Below, one piece after another: positions 48,480 to 57,402 of a stretch of DNA of 64,000 bases. Source of the stretch: Acidihalobacter ferrooxydans (GTDB lineage: Bacteria > Pseudomonadota > Gammaproteobacteria > DSM-5130 > Acidihalobacteraceae). The DNA lies in NCBI RefSeq assembly GCF_001975725.1, contig NZ_CP019434.1:2363646-2427645 (forward strand), in the 5' to 3' direction. A program made the position numbers and the translations under genes. Each line of letters begins with the position of its first letter. Within the stretch, counting starts at the first letter, position 1. The notes beneath the pieces are model-generated. The model had not been told where the DNA came from. It was given only the letters and a program-made list of their open reading frames with translations, and made no database searches.

Positions 48480-49748
48480 TCAAACGCTTTCGGGTGCGTT
48501 TGGCACAGTCGTGTGATCCCGCTCATACTTGATGGCAATCACCAAATCCATCACGTTCGTTCCGGTCGGCCCGGTGGTCAGCAGATCGCCGCTGGCCTCG
48601 AGGAAACGCCCCGCATCCGCCTCGGTCAACGCAGTCCGCGCATCCAGCCCGGCGAGTTGCCCGCGCTCCAGCGTACCGCTGTCGATGATCGCCCCGGCGT
48701 CCTCCGTCGGACCGTCCGTACCATCGGTTCCGGCCGCCAGCAGACACACGCCCGGCACCCTGTCCAGCGCCACGGCGGCAGCCAGGGCGAAATGCTGATT
48801 ACGGCCGCCTCGACCCGGTCTCTGCGGTAAGCGAATCGTCGTCTCGCCACCCCACAGCCACACGCCGGGCGCGGCGTCGCGCAACTGTTCGCCAATGCGC
48901 GTGGCAGTTTCTGCGGTGTCGCCGTAGAGCCGCTCGCTCGGCACATGCACTTCGACACCGGCGCTCACGGCGGCCTGCGCGGCCGCCGTGAGTGCGTCGT
49001 CCAGACCGGCGATCACCTGGTGCGGCACCGGAGCCGCGTACTCTGCCGGATGCGCGGCCGCTGAAATCCAGCCGGCCAGCCACTCGGGCACATCTGGCAG
49101 AGGGTCGTCCAGCGGCTCGGCCAGGAGTCCGGAACCGATGGCCCGAATGTCGTCCCCGGCCACATCGGAAATCGCCAGCACCCGCGCCTGGCGTCCACCA
49201 AGATAGCTGCGCAGGCGACCACCCTTGATGCGCGACAGGCGTTGGCGTACGCGGTTCATGGCCGCGATCTCCAGTCCGCTGCCGAGCAGCCATGTGGTCG
49301 CCCGGCGCAATTCGCCCAGGCCACATCCATCGGGCAGCACTTCAACCAGGCTTGAGGCGCCGCCGGAGAGAAGAAACAATACCCGCCCATGCGCCGGTAC
49401 GGCGGCAAGAAAGGTGAGCAGATCAGCGCCAGCCGCCAGACTGCCAGGGCCGGGCACGGGATGCTCGGCAAGCCGCACGGTCCACCGTTGCGGCCTATGC
49501 AGGCCGACCGGCGCATAGCCGTGTTTGGTGATCAGCAGCCCGGCAGCCAGGCGCTCGCCAAGGGCTTCTTCGGCACCCAGCGCCATCGACGCCGCGGCCT
49601 TGCCAATGGCAACGACATGCCATTGACCGGCCTCCGGCGGGTGCATCGTCAGCCAGTCGCGCACCGCTGCGCGACCCTCGACGCGCGACAGCGCGGCATG
49701 AAACAGCCGCAGGATCAAATCGCGGGCGCCCGCTTTATCCAAGTCCAT
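48480..49748 (-). CDS. Glycerate kinase (GckA/MOFRL type)
   Basis: A 422-residue kinase of the MOFRL family, which phosphorylates glycerate, probably to 2-phosphoglycerate. The N-terminal part has WHVVAIGKAAASMALGAEEA and VLFLLSGGASSLVEVLPDG. The C-terminal MOFRL domain has LWGGETTIRLPQ, GRGGRNQHFALAAA and LAAGTDGTDGPTEDAGAIID. The family feeds glyoxylate or serine carbon into glycolysis. I start at MDLDKAGARD (49748), which overlaps the end of metZ by 14 bases, so the two are coupled. A longer in-frame start lies wholly inside metZ and is unlikely. Confidence 0.88.
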   Translation of the reverse strand: MDLDKAGARDLILRLFHAALSRVEGRAAVRDWLTMHPPEAGQWHVVAIGKAAASMALGAEEALGERLAAGLLITKHGYAPVGLHRPQRWTVRLAEHPVPGPGSLAAGADLLTFLAAVPAHGRVLFLLSGGASSLVEVLPDGCGLGELRRATTWLLGSGLEIAAMNRVRQRLSRIKGGRLRSYLGGRQARVLAISDVAGDDIRAIGSGLLAEPLDDPLPDVPEWLAGWISAAAHPAEYAAPVPHQVIAGLDDALTAAAQAAVSAGVEVHVPSERLYGDTAETATRIGEQLRDAAPGVWLWGGETTIRLPQRPGRGGRNQHFALAAAVALDRVPGVCLLAAGTDGTDGPTEDAGAIIDSGTLERGQLAGLDARTALTEADAGRFLEASGDLLTTGPTGTNVMDLVIAIKYERDHTTVPNAPESV

Positions 49749-50913
49749 GTGCCAGATCCGCAATGATATCGTCGACCGCCTCCAGCCCGACCGACACGCG
49801 TAACAGTCCGTCGCCGATGCCGGCGTCGGCACGCTGCTGCGGCGTGATGCGGGCGTGCGTCGTGGTCGCCGGATGGGTGATGGTCGTCTTGGCATCGCCG
49901 AGGTTTGCAGTGATCGAAATCATCCGCGTGGCGTCCACGACGCGCCAGGCCGCCTCCTGCCCGCCCTTGACATCGAAAGACACGATCCCGCCGAAACCGG
50001 ATTGTTGCCGACGCGCCAGTTCATGTTGCGGATGACTTGCCAAACCGGGGTAATAGACTCGCGCGATCTGCGGCTGCGCCTCCAGCCATTCGGCCAGACG
50101 CTGGGCATTCTCGCAGTGCGCGCGCAGGCGCAAGCGCAACGTCTCCAAGCCCTTGAGAAACACCCAGGCATTGAACGGGCTCATGGTCGGGCCGGCCGTG
50201 CGCAGAAAACCGAATACGTCCTTGCCGACCCGCTCGGCATCGCCGACCACCGCGCCCCCTACACAGCGCCCTTGCCCATCCAGATACTTGGTTGCCGAAT
50301 GAATCACAAGATCGGCGCCCAGTTCCAGTGGGCGCTGCAAGGCAGGGGTACAGAAGCAGTTATCCACTGCAAGCACGGCGCCGTGCGCATGCGCGAGATC
50401 GGCCAGTGCCCGGATGTCGGCCACTTCGGTGAGCGGATTCGACGGCGTTTCCGCGAACAGCAGCCGTGTCGCAGGCTTGATCGCGGCCGCCCATGACGCC
50501 AGCTCGACCTGCTCGACGAAATCGACCGTAATGCCGAAACGCGTCATGTAGCGCTCGAACAACGACACTGTCGAGCCGAACACTGCCTGCGAGCAGACGA
50601 TGTGATCACCCTGTTGCAGCAAGGCCATGCAGGTCGAAAGAATGGCCGCCATACCGGAAGATGTGGCCACGCAGGCCTGCCCGCCTTCGAGTGCGGCGAG
50701 CCGATCCTGAAACGTACGCACGGTCGGGTTGGTGAAACGCGAATAGATATTGCCCGGCTGCGCACCCGAAAAACGCGCCGCAGCCTCGGCCGCGCTGGCG
50801 AAGGCGAAGCTGGATGTCGGATAAATCGGTTCGGCGTGCTCACCTTCGATACCGCGTACCTGACCGGCACGCACTGCGAGCGTATCGAATTCAAAGGTAA
50901 GATCGTCCTGCAT
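49735..50913 (-). CDS. metZ: O-succinylhomoserine sulfhydrylase
   Basis: A 392-residue PLP enzyme of the gamma-family that makes homocysteine directly from O-succinylhomoserine and sulfide. The PLP lysine is in HSATKYLDGQGRCVGG; other marks are YPTSSFAFASAAEAA, YSRFTNPTVRTFQ and the C-terminal RVSVGLEAVDDIIADL. It resembles MetZ rather than MetB by the YSRFxNPT and GQGR pattern. A sulfide-based pathway would suit an organism that generates sulfide. The start MQDDL (50913) is preceded by TAGGAGAGCAGGAC. Confidence 0.92.
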   Translation of the reverse strand: MQDDLTFEFDTLAVRAGQVRGIEGEHAEPIYPTSSFAFASAAEAAARFSGAQPGNIYSRFTNPTVRTFQDRLAALEGGQACVATSSGMAAILSTCMALLQQGDHIVCSQAVFGSTVSLFERYMTRFGITVDFVEQVELASWAAAIKPATRLLFAETPSNPLTEVADIRALADLAHAHGAVLAVDNCFCTPALQRPLELGADLVIHSATKYLDGQGRCVGGAVVGDAERVGKDVFGFLRTAGPTMSPFNAWVFLKGLETLRLRLRAHCENAQRLAEWLEAQPQIARVYYPGLASHPQHELARRQQSGFGGIVSFDVKGGQEAAWRVVDATRMISITANLGDAKTTITHPATTTHARITPQQRADAGIGDGLLRVSVGLEAVDDIIADLAHGLG

Positions 50914-51055
50914 GTCCTGCTCTCCTATCGGCTGCATGTGATACGCCAGCTTGCGGGACTCGGACGAGGCGGTGACAAGGCTCGCTTTAGCCGTATTTTT
51001 TGAGCGCCCGCAAGCTGAGAAAACTCAAATCGGCGCTTTAGTGCGCATCCTAACC

Positions 51056-51207
51056 TGGATATTTCACAACTGCCACCGGTTTCGCCGCTGACCTGATTCC
51101 ATCTGGGACATTTCCTCAGTCGGCGGCCATCACCGATACGTCATTCCTTGGCGATGCCCTTGTGAGGCCCCTATCCGGCACACTATCGGCACTTATGGAT
51201 ACTACAT
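51056..51207. repeat. Dispersed repeat, family B copy 3 (reverse orientation)
   Basis: The reverse complement reads GTGCCGGATAGGGGCCTCAC, GACGTATCGGTGATGGCCGC, CGACTGAGGAAATG, TGGAATCAGGTCAGC and GGTGGCAGTTGTGAAATATC, matching family B in order. It occupies the middle of the 413-base gap 50914-51326; nothing else is seen except presumed promoters of metZ and the propeller gene. Confidence 0.7.
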
Positions 51208-51326
51208 TCGCGCCGAGCGCAGAATGCGGCGCACGCGCGGCAATGAACACTTGGTAACATCCGACGCCCGACCCGCCCCTTACCATAGATAGGATCGTTT
51301 ACCGTCAATCACCTCGGGAATTTCGT

Positions 51327-52385
51327 ATGTTCAATCGGCTCAAACCCCGCCGCGCCACTCTCCTGGGCGCCCTGCTCGCCGCCTCGGCCTTTAGCTTCAC
51401 TCAGCAATCGCACGCTGCGGCCACTTACCATCCGGGCGGCACTGCCGTCGACCCGCTACCGGGCAATCTGCTGATTGCCGATCGGGGCAATAACCGACTG
51501 TTGGTCGTGACCCCCGACAAGCGCATCATCTGGTCCATGCCGATCCCGGTGCATGGCCCCAAGGGTGTGCATTCGCATGGTGCCGATGACGGTTTCTTCA
51601 CACCCGACCACAAACACATCATCGTCAACGATGAGGATGATCAGACCGTCGGCATCATCAGCATAGCCAAGAAGCGCTTCGTGTGGATGTACGGTCACAA
51701 GGGGGTCAAGGGATCGAAACCCGGCTATCTGAACACACCCGACGATGCCTACCAGCTCGCAAACGGCAACGTGGTGCTGGCCGATATCGGCAACGACCGC
51801 GTCATCGTCATTAATCCGAAAACCAATCGCATCGTGCAGCAATTCGGTACCACAGGTGTGCGTTACCACGCACCGCCCGAAAAACTCAACGCGCCGAACG
51901 GTGCACTGCCCACGCCGAATGGCAATTTCATCGTGACCGAAATCGATTGGGGTTACGGCCACCCCGGCTTCATCGACAAAATCAGTTCCAAGGGCAAGCT
52001 GCTCTGGTCTTTCCGCAGTCAGACCATCTATCCGTCCGACGCCAATCAGATGCCGGACGGCAACATCCTGGTGGTTGGCTACACCAACCCGGGCGTAGTC
52101 GACATCTACTCGCCACAGGGCAAGCTACTGTGGCACTACCGTAAGCTCTACGGAGCGGGTGCGCTCGACCATCCCTCGATCGCCCTGCCGCTGTCCAACG
52201 GCAATTTGCTGGTCTGCGATGACTGGGACAACCGCGTGGTGGTCATCGATCCCAAAACGAAGAAAATCGTCTGGCAGTACGGCCACAAGGGTGTGAAAGG
52301 CGCGCGCCCCGGCTACCTGAACATCCCCGACGGGATGGATATGGTGCCCGCAGGCGTAAAATTCCCAGCCAATTCCAGTCATTAA
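51327..52385 (+). CDS. Secreted beta-propeller (PQQ/NHL-like) protein of unknown function
   Basis: A 352-residue protein with a signal peptide (basic MFNRLKPRR, hydrophobic core, probable cleavage after SHA near residue 30). The mature part has about six propeller blades. Each holds a motif like NGNxLVxDxxNxRVxVIDPKTxxIVWQYG (for example NLLIADRGNNRLLVV, NVVLADIGNDRVIVI, NLLVCDDWDNRVVVI), and GHKGVKG(S/A)xPGYLN occurs twice. There are no heme motifs or clear catalytic residues. It is likely periplasmic or exported and may serve in binding or redox; the role is not known. A strong 13-bp hairpin follows the stop. Confidence 0.75.
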   Translation: MFNRLKPRRATLLGALLAASAFSFTQQSHAAATYHPGGTAVDPLPGNLLIADRGNNRLLVVTPDKRIIWSMPIPVHGPKGVHSHGADDGFFTPDHKHIIVNDEDDQTVGIISIAKKRFVWMYGHKGVKGSKPGYLNTPDDAYQLANGNVVLADIGNDRVIVINPKTNRIVQQFGTTGVRYHAPPEKLNAPNGALPTPNGNFIVTEIDWGYGHPGFIDKISSKGKLLWSFRSQTIYPSDANQMPDGNILVVGYTNPGVVDIYSPQGKLLWHYRKLYGAGALDHPSIALPLSNGNLLVCDDWDNRVVVIDPKTKKIVWQYGHKGVKGARPGYLNIPDGMDMVPAGVKFPANSSH

Positions 52386-52388
52386 CGC

Positions 52389-52425
52389 GATGCGCGGCGC
52401 GCCTGCAAACGACGCGCCGCGCATC
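52389..52425 (+). terminator. Strong hairpin after the beta-propeller gene
   Basis: GATGCGCGGCGCG (52389-52401) and CGCGCCGCGCATC (52413-52425) form a perfect 13-bp stem with an 11-base loop, three bases after the stop codon. It lacks a T-run, so termination may need Rho or the hairpin may protect the mRNA end. Confidence 0.6.
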
Positions 52426-52430
52426 AGAAG

Positions 52431-52731
52431 TCTGTCGGGCCCGGAGGATTGCAGCGAGGCAAGCGGAGAATTGCGTTTAGTTTCCCGGTCTTTTGAGCAA
52501 TCGTGGTTCCATTTAACTCGAACATTATCACCCGGTCGCTGAAAAATACTGATAAATCACTGATCAAAATAAGAATTGTGTATATAAGCAGGTGACGAGC
52601 TGTTTGCTAACGAACGCCCAGCGCGGTGCGATCATCGCATCCCCGGGTGAAACTTTCGCGTTTAACGATAAAGGCGGGTTGTGGATCCATTATCCCATCG
52701 CCGCAGCCGACTCTTTCCAAGTCCGTCAGGT
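52431..52731. repeat. MITE-like repeat, family A copy 3 (reverse), with a family C repeat inside
   Basis: The left edge CTGTCGGGCCCGGAGGATTG and the right edge TCCATTATCCCATCGCCGCA through TCCAAGTCCGTCAGG are the two ends of family A in reverse orientation. The interior is about 300 bp rather than 100-169 because it contains a family C copy (52531-52620), suggesting nested insertion. No gene is seen in the gap 52386-52926. Confidence 0.65.
52531..52620. repeat. Dispersed repeat, family C copy 2
   Basis: Matches 6285-6375 (CACCCGGTCGCTG, GATAAATCACTGATCAAAAT, GAATTGTG, AAGCAGGTGACGA). It sits inside a family A element. Confidence 0.7.
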
Positions 52732-52734
52732 GCT

Positions 52735-52810
52735 TGACCGGACCGTTCAACCGGGCGATTCGTTAGGCTGAGGGATGATTGCCCGTGAGATGAACTCACA
52801 GGGAATCCTC
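52735..52810. repeat. Dispersed repeat, family D fragment
   Basis: GTTCAACCGGGCGATTCGTT, GATGATTGC and GAACTCACAGGGAATCCTCT echo the D copy at 48313 (GTTCAACCCCGGATAGTTCA, AATGATTGCGC, GGCTCACAGGGAGTATTTTT). Confidence 0.4.
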
Positions 52811-52926
52811 TGAGTAACGGTCGGGTTACGTCATGTCCGCACAAAGTAATTTGCTACGGATTCAATGATCGAGCAGGGCGCATCGCCTACTGGATCACCC
52901 TTGCTCACGCAACAACAGCGTGCCCG

Positions 52927-53793
52927 TCAGCCAAAGCGACCGGTAATGTAGTCTTCCGTTTCCTTGCTGTGCGGATTGGTGAAAATAGTGTTGGTTTCGT
53001 TGAACTCGACCAGTTTTCCCAAGTACATGAAGGCGGTGTAATCGGATACCCGCGCCGCCTGCTGCATGTTATGGGTCACGATGACGATGGTGTAGTCACT
53101 CTTGAGTTCGTAGATCAGCTCTTCGATCTTAAGCGTCGAAATCGGATCGAGCGCAGAGGCCGGCTCATCGAGCAGCAGCACTTCGGGCTTAACCGCGATA
53201 CCACGCGCGATACACAGCCGCTGCTGCTGTCCGCCGGAAAGCTGGGTACCGCTCTGGCGCAGCTTATCCTTGACCTCATCCCATATCGCCGCCTTGCGCA
53301 GCGCCCATTCGACGCGGTCGTCCATCTCTGCGCGAGACAGGCGTTCGTACAGTTTCACGCCGAAGGCGATGTTGTCGTAGATCGACATTGGAAACGGCGT
53401 CGGTTTCTGGAACACCATACCGACCTTGGCACGCAGCAGATTCAAGTCCTCCCCGGGCGCCAGAATATTGCGCCCGTCGAGCATGATCTCGCCACTGGCG
53501 CGCTGGTCGGGGTAGAGATTGTAGATGCGATTGAACGTGCGCAGCAGCGTGGATTTGCCACAGCCGGACGGGCCGATGAACGCGGTTACCTGGCGCTCGG
53601 CAATCTGCAGATTAATGTCGTGCAGGGCATGAAACTTGCCATAGTGGAAATTCAGCCCGTTCACGACGACCTTTGGATTCGCCACCGATGACATGCCCAC
53701 GTGGGTGGGCCGACTTGCCGTGCCCGGCTTGCCCGATTTGGCCGCGACTGCGTCGGCCGCGGATGCGCGCTGTTCGAAAGATTCCTGATTCAT
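52927..53793 (-). CDS. pstB: Phosphate ABC transporter ATP-binding protein
   Basis: A 288-residue ATPase that drives high-affinity phosphate uptake with PstA and PstC. Walker A is [11 protein letters not shown], the signature [14 protein letters not shown], and Walker [13 protein letters not shown]. The specific PstB start [19 protein letters not shown] is present. The first 35 residues are a non-conserved extension; the start at 53793 has GGAG five bases before it. No pstS, pstC, pstA or phoU is adjacent on either side. Repeat-rich gaps flank the gene, so it may have been separated from its operon. Confidence 0.93.
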   Translation of the reverse strand: MNQESFEQRASAADAVAAKSGKPGTASRPTHVGMSSVANPKVVVNGLNFHYGKFHALHDINLQIAERQVTAFIGPSGCGKSTLLRTFNRIYNLYPDQRASGEIMLDGRNILAPGEDLNLLRAKVGMVFQKPTPFPMSIYDNIAFGVKLYERLSRAEMDDRVEWALRKAAIWDEVKDKLRQSGTQLSGGQQQRLCIARGIAVKPEVLLLDEPASALDPISTLKIEELIYELKSDYTIVIVTHNMQQAARVSDYTAFMYLGKLVEFNETNTIFTNPHSKETEDYITGRFG

Positions 53794-54366
53794 ATCGGCT
53801 CCATGGCTTCAATCCACCTTGCGACCGACCCAGGAGGCGCGGACGAGGCTCTATTCATGATGATGGCAGTCAGCGCGATGAGCAAGGCATCGCCCCGACG
53901 CCGCCCCTGCATGCAAGGGAAGTAATACTGAAGCTGAAAGCCACCCCTGGCAATGAGGCCGTTGCCCTGCCCATGGCCTTGTACACCACCAGGGCTATCC
54001 GCTCCAGCCAGGATTTGGCCCCGCGAGCGACTGCGGGTATCGCGCCGTATAACCCGCCAGGAACGCGCCTTTAAAACGGCGCATCTTGCGTTGTCCCCGA
54101 CCGTTGGTCCGCGTCCTGTTGCCCTTTAGTCGGGCAACGAACAGCTTACAAATGTACGATGACAAGCATATGACATCAACGATGGCCCCGGAAGCCTGTC
54201 GAACCGGGAAGAATTGACTGCGGCGATGGGATAATGGGCCTCTTCTCCCTCACGCCTCACATCATCCCGCTCATGAACCTATGCGAAACAGGCCTGAGAA
54301 TACTGGACAGCCTGGCTCCCCATCTGGAACATATCCTCCACCCTCTCTATCCGGCAAAAGCAGCCC
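53794..54366. other. 573-base gap between pstB and the psiE-like gene
   Basis: No supported gene. Near 54043-54070 GCGGGTATCGCGCCGTATAA repeats a phrase also found at 12798-12817. 54190-54241 is a family A fragment. The remaining sequence shows open frames on both strands but none that I recognise; a decayed pst gene cannot be excluded. Confidence 0.4.
54190..54241. repeat. MITE-like repeat, family A copy 4 (partial)
   Basis: GGAAGCCTGTCGAACCGGGA followed by ACTGCGGCGATGGGATAATG match the left end and core of family A. The right end is not clear. It lies 125 bases before the PsiE-like start. Confidence 0.6.
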
Positions 54367-54816
54367 ATGAAACTCAGCGTAAAACACCTCTTCGATCGCG
54401 TCACCAGCGCCGTGTTCGCCGTGATGCTGCTTTTCCTCACTATCGGCATCATCATCGGCACCGGGCACCTGTTCCTGTTGCTGTTCGGGCTCTTCAAAAG
54501 CACTAATGTCGCAGAAGAATATCTGCACATGATTTCACAGGTGCTTTCATTGTTCGTGCTGATCGAACTGTCACGATCGCTGGTCGAGTACTTCAATGTC
54601 CATCGGCTGCGCCTGACTTTCATCGTCGATGCGGCGATCGTGTTCGTGTTGCGCGAAGTGATGATCGGGCTGTTCGAGACGAAAATTCCTGTGGACAAAA
54701 TCTACGCATTCAGTGCGCTGCTCTTCGTACTGGGACTGCTTCGCATCGGCTCCGTCCTGGTCCACCAGCGTGGTCAGACACTCGACCGTGGCACACATGC
54801 ATCGACAGCCGAATGA
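54367..54816 (+). CDS. PsiE-like membrane protein
   Basis: A 149-residue inner-membrane protein with four hydrophobic segments. The order LFDRVTSAVFAVMLLFLTIG, LHMISQVLSLFVLIELSRSL, RLTFIVDAAIVFVLREVMIG and YAFSALLFVLGLLRIGSVLV follows the PsiE family (phosphate-starvation-inducible protein). The function in enterics is unclear. Its position beside an orphan pstB may be chance or may reflect a phosphate-response locus. It is followed after 118 bases by gltA. Confidence 0.75.
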   Translation: MKLSVKHLFDRVTSAVFAVMLLFLTIGIIIGTGHLFLLLFGLFKSTNVAEEYLHMISQVLSLFVLIELSRSLVEYFNVHRLRLTFIVDAAIVFVLREVMIGLFETKIPVDKIYAFSALLFVLGLLRIGSVLVHQRGQTLDRGTHASTAE

Positions 54817-54934
54817 CAAGGCACGCAGACTGTCGACGCATTATCAAACAGCCATCCCACCGGCTGCCTTCCATCCGCGTCTGCTAGGCTTAACGGGTTG
54901 ACATACCCAACCCACCACACTAAGGAGATGGCAT

Positions 54935-56242
54935 ATGAGCAATGACACCGTGACCCTCACGGATAATGCGACCGGGCGCCAGGTCGAACTGCCCGTATTG
55001 CGCGGTACGACCGGTCCCGCAACCATCGACGTGCGCACGCTGTACAAGGCACTCGGCTATTTCACCTTCGACCCCGGTTTCATGGCAACGGCAAGTTGCG
55101 AAAGCGCCATCACCTTCATCGACGGCGACAAAGGCATCCTGCGTTACCGCGGGTATCCGATCGAGCAACTCGCCGAAAACAGCAACTACATCGAAGTCTG
55201 CTACCTACTGCTCTACGGCGAGCTTCCGACGCAGTCCGAATGCGATAAATTCGCTGCCAGTATCACCCATCACACCATGCTGCACGAAGCCATGCGCCGC
55301 TTCGTCGGCGCCTTCCGCCATGACGCGCATCCGATGGCGATTATGGTCGGCGTAGTCGGCGCGCTGGCCGCATTCTATGGCGACGCCAGTAACGTGCATG
55401 ATCCGGCGGTGCGTGAACTGGCCGCCCACCGCCTGATCGCCAAGATGCCAACGATCGCCGCATGGAGCTACAAACACTCCATCGGAGAACCCTTTGTCTA
55501 TCCGGACAACAACCTGGGTTTCGCCGCCAATTTCCTGCACATGATGTTCTCCGTGCCGTCCGAAAAATACGTGCCCGATCCGCGCATCGTGAAGGCACTG
55601 GATCTGATCCTCATCCTGCACGCGGATCACGAACAGAATGCATCGACCTCCACCGTACGCCTCACCGGTAGTTCCGAAGCCAGCCCTTTTGCCGCCATCT
55701 CCGCCGGCATCGGTTCGCTCTGGGGCCCCTCGCACGGCGGCGCCAACGAAGCCGTCATCCGCATGCTGGAAGACATCGTACATTCCGGCAATCCGGTCCA
55801 GCACTATGTCGACCGCGCCAAGGACAAAGACGACCGCTATCGCCTGATGGGTTTCGGCCACCGCGTCTACAAAAACTACGATCCGCGGGCACGCATCATC
55901 AGCAAGGCCTGCTATGAAGTACTCGAAACGCTTGGCGAGGGCAATGAATATCAGCAACTGCTCGACACCGCGATGGAACTTGAGCGCATCGCCCTCAAAG
56001 ACGACTACTTCAAGGCGCGCAACCTCTACCCCAACGTCGACTTCTATTCCGGCATCATCCTGCGCGCCATCGGGATTCCGCTGAACATGTTCACCGTGAT
56101 CTTCGCCATGGCCCGCGTGGTCGGCTGGTTGTCGCACTGGATGGAGATGATGGGCGATCCCAATGCCCGCATCAGCCGCCCGCGCCAACTGTATACCGGC
56201 TACGACGAACGCGAATACGTCGGTCTCGACAAGCGTAGCTGA
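54935..56242 (+). CDS. gltA: Citrate synthase (type II)
   Basis: Condenses oxaloacetate and acetyl-CoA to citrate. The 435-residue product fits the hexameric type II enzyme. Catalytic His and Asp lie in [16 protein letters not shown] and [14 protein letters not shown]; the third acidic residue lies in [12 protein letters not shown]. The N-terminal small beta domain ([15 protein letters not shown]) is present. RBS AGGAGATGGCAT precedes the ATG. A small DUF2892 gene follows after 62 bases with its own promoter-like region. Confidence 0.97.
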   Translation: MSNDTVTLTDNATGRQVELPVLRGTTGPATIDVRTLYKALGYFTFDPGFMATASCESAITFIDGDKGILRYRGYPIEQLAENSNYIEVCYLLLYGELPTQSECDKFAASITHHTMLHEAMRRFVGAFRHDAHPMAIMVGVVGALAAFYGDASNVHDPAVRELAAHRLIAKMPTIAAWSYKHSIGEPFVYPDNNLGFAANFLHMMFSVPSEKYVPDPRIVKALDLILILHADHEQNASTSTVRLTGSSEASPFAAISAGIGSLWGPSHGGANEAVIRMLEDIVHSGNPVQHYVDRAKDKDDRYRLMGFGHRVYKNYDPRARIISKACYEVLETLGEGNEYQQLLDTAMELERIALKDDYFKARNLYPNVDFYSGIILRAIGIPLNMFTVIFAMARVVGWLSHWMEMMGDPNARISRPRQLYTGYDEREYVGLDKRS

Positions 56243-56251
56243 TCAGATATC

Positions 56252-56276
56252 ATAATAAGAATTTGCTAATATATCG
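56252..56276 (+). promoter_or_regulatory. AT-rich operator-like site upstream of the DUF2892 gene
   Basis: ATAATAAGAATTTGCTAATA followed by TATC lies 29 bases before the gene. A nearly identical run (ATGAATAAGATTTGTTGATA, then TATA) lies upstream of the persulfide dioxygenase at 56622-56646. TAATAT inside the first could be a -10. The shared motif suggests joint control by one regulator, perhaps an ArsR-type persulfide sensor of the BigR/SqrR kind (inference). Confidence 0.55.
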
Positions 56277-56304
56277 CCAACCGAACATTTACGAGGTACA
56301 CACT

Positions 56305-56508
56305 ATGTCTATCGACCGCATCGTATTCGCCTTCGCCGGCACCGTAATTATCGTGAGCGTACTGCTCGCCCACTTCGCCAGCGGTTACTGGTTGTGGCTG
56401 ACCGCCTTCGTCGGCCTCAACCTTCTTCAATCCGCGTTCACCGGCTTGTGCCCGCTGGCAAAAATACTTAAAGCTATCGGCGTCAAACCTGGAGAAGCCT
56501 TCCACTGA
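56305..56508 (+). CDS. DUF2892 (YgaP-C-like) small membrane protein
   Basis: A 67-residue protein with two hydrophobic segments ([20 protein letters not shown] and [17 protein letters not shown]) and the family-specific [18 protein letters not shown]2892 domains are found alone or fused to rhodanese (as in YgaP) and occur often in sulfide-oxidation operons. The cysteine in GLCP may take part in sulfur handling (inference). The true start is ATG 56305. A terminator follows. Confidence 0.85.
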   Translation: MSIDRIVFAFAGTVIIVSVLLAHFASGYWLWLTAFVGLNLLQSAFTGLCPLAKILKAIGVKPGEAFH

Positions 56509-56537
56509 GGCCGATGAAGCCCGCGATCCAAACCCGA

Positions 56538-56563
56538 AAGGCCCGGTCATACCGGGCCTTTTT
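56538..56563 (+). terminator. Rho-independent terminator after the DUF2892 gene
   Basis: AAGGCCCGGT (56538-56547), loop CAT and ACCGGGCCTT (56551-56560) form a perfect 10-bp stem; the T-run begins at 56559. It ends the gltA/DUF2892 transcript before the dioxygenase gene's own control region. Confidence 0.92.
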
Positions 56564-56621
56564 CCTTCAGGGAAACGCAACGAAGACCCATACCCGACGA
56601 ATTTGCTCGGATATTGACATC

Positions 56622-56646
56622 ATGAATAAGATTTGTTGATATATAC
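56622..56646 (+). promoter_or_regulatory. AT-rich operator-like site upstream of the persulfide dioxygenase
   Basis: ATGAATAAGATTTGTTGATA followed by TATA, 34 bases before the ATG at 56681, repeats the motif in front of the DUF2892 gene. The pairing of two sulfur-related genes with one AT-rich site supports a common regulator. Confidence 0.55.
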
Positions 56647-56680
56647 ATCAGTTTATAAACATATTCTGATGAGGTTCACT

Positions 56681-57367
56681 ATGATCATCTTCCGCCAGCT
56701 TTTCGACGACGATTCATCCACCTACACCTATCTGCTTGCCGACGCATTGACCCGTGAAGGCGTTGTTATCGACCCGGTCAAGGAACAACACGAACGCGAT
56801 TTGAGCGTCATCCGCGAACTCGGCATCAACCTCAAATACACCATCGACACTCACGTCCATGCCGACCACGTCACCGGTTCCGGGCCACTACGTGAAGTAC
56901 TGGGTGCCAAAGTTGTCACCGGCGCGGCCACCGGCCTGGACTGCTCGGACGTACTGATTCCAGACGGCCAGCCGCTGACCTTTGGCAACGAAGTGCTCAC
57001 CGCCATCGCCACGCCAGGCCACACGGACGGCTGTACCAGCTATCGCTGGCGCGACCGCCTGTTCACCGGTGACACATTACTGATCAACGCCTGCGGCCGC
57101 ACGGACTTCCAGCAGGGCGATGCCGGTCGGTTGTACGACAGCATTCAGCGCCTGTTCGCACACCCCGACGAGACGCTGGTCTTCCCCGGCCACGACTATG
57201 AAGGCCGCAGGGTCTCCAGCATCGGACAGGAAAAAGCGCTCAACCCCCGACTGGCAGGCAAGGATCGACAAGCCTTCATCGACATCATGAACGGGCTCGA
57301 CCTGCCCTACCCGCGCCATATCGACCGCGCGCTGCCCGCCAACCAGACCTGCGGACTGGCCGTCTAA
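56681..57367 (+). CDS. ETHE1-like persulfide dioxygenase (metallo-beta-lactamase fold)
   Basis: A 228-residue non-haem iron enzyme that oxidises glutathione persulfide to sulfite and GSH. Iron-ligand motifs are THVHADHVTG, the histidine in ATPGHTDGCTSY and the aspartate in LFTGDTLLINACGRTDFQQG. The ETHE1 signature YDSIQRLFAHPDETLVFPGHDY is complete. Start is ATG 56681 with GAGGTTCACT before it. Downstream lie an unknown protein and an SQR-like flavoprotein, forming a second sulfur-oxidation group. Confidence 0.93.
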   Translation: MIIFRQLFDDDSSTYTYLLADALTREGVVIDPVKEQHERDLSVIRELGINLKYTIDTHVHADHVTGSGPLREVLGAKVVTGAATGLDCSDVLIPDGQPLTFGNEVLTAIATPGHTDGCTSYRWRDRLFTGDTLLINACGRTDFQQGDAGRLYDSIQRLFAHPDETLVFPGHDYEGRRVSSIGQEKALNPRLAGKDRQAFIDIMNGLDLPYPRHIDRALPANQTCGLAV

Positions 57368-57402
57368 GCGGCCACGCACACGCACAAGAGGAACACACGA
57401 AC

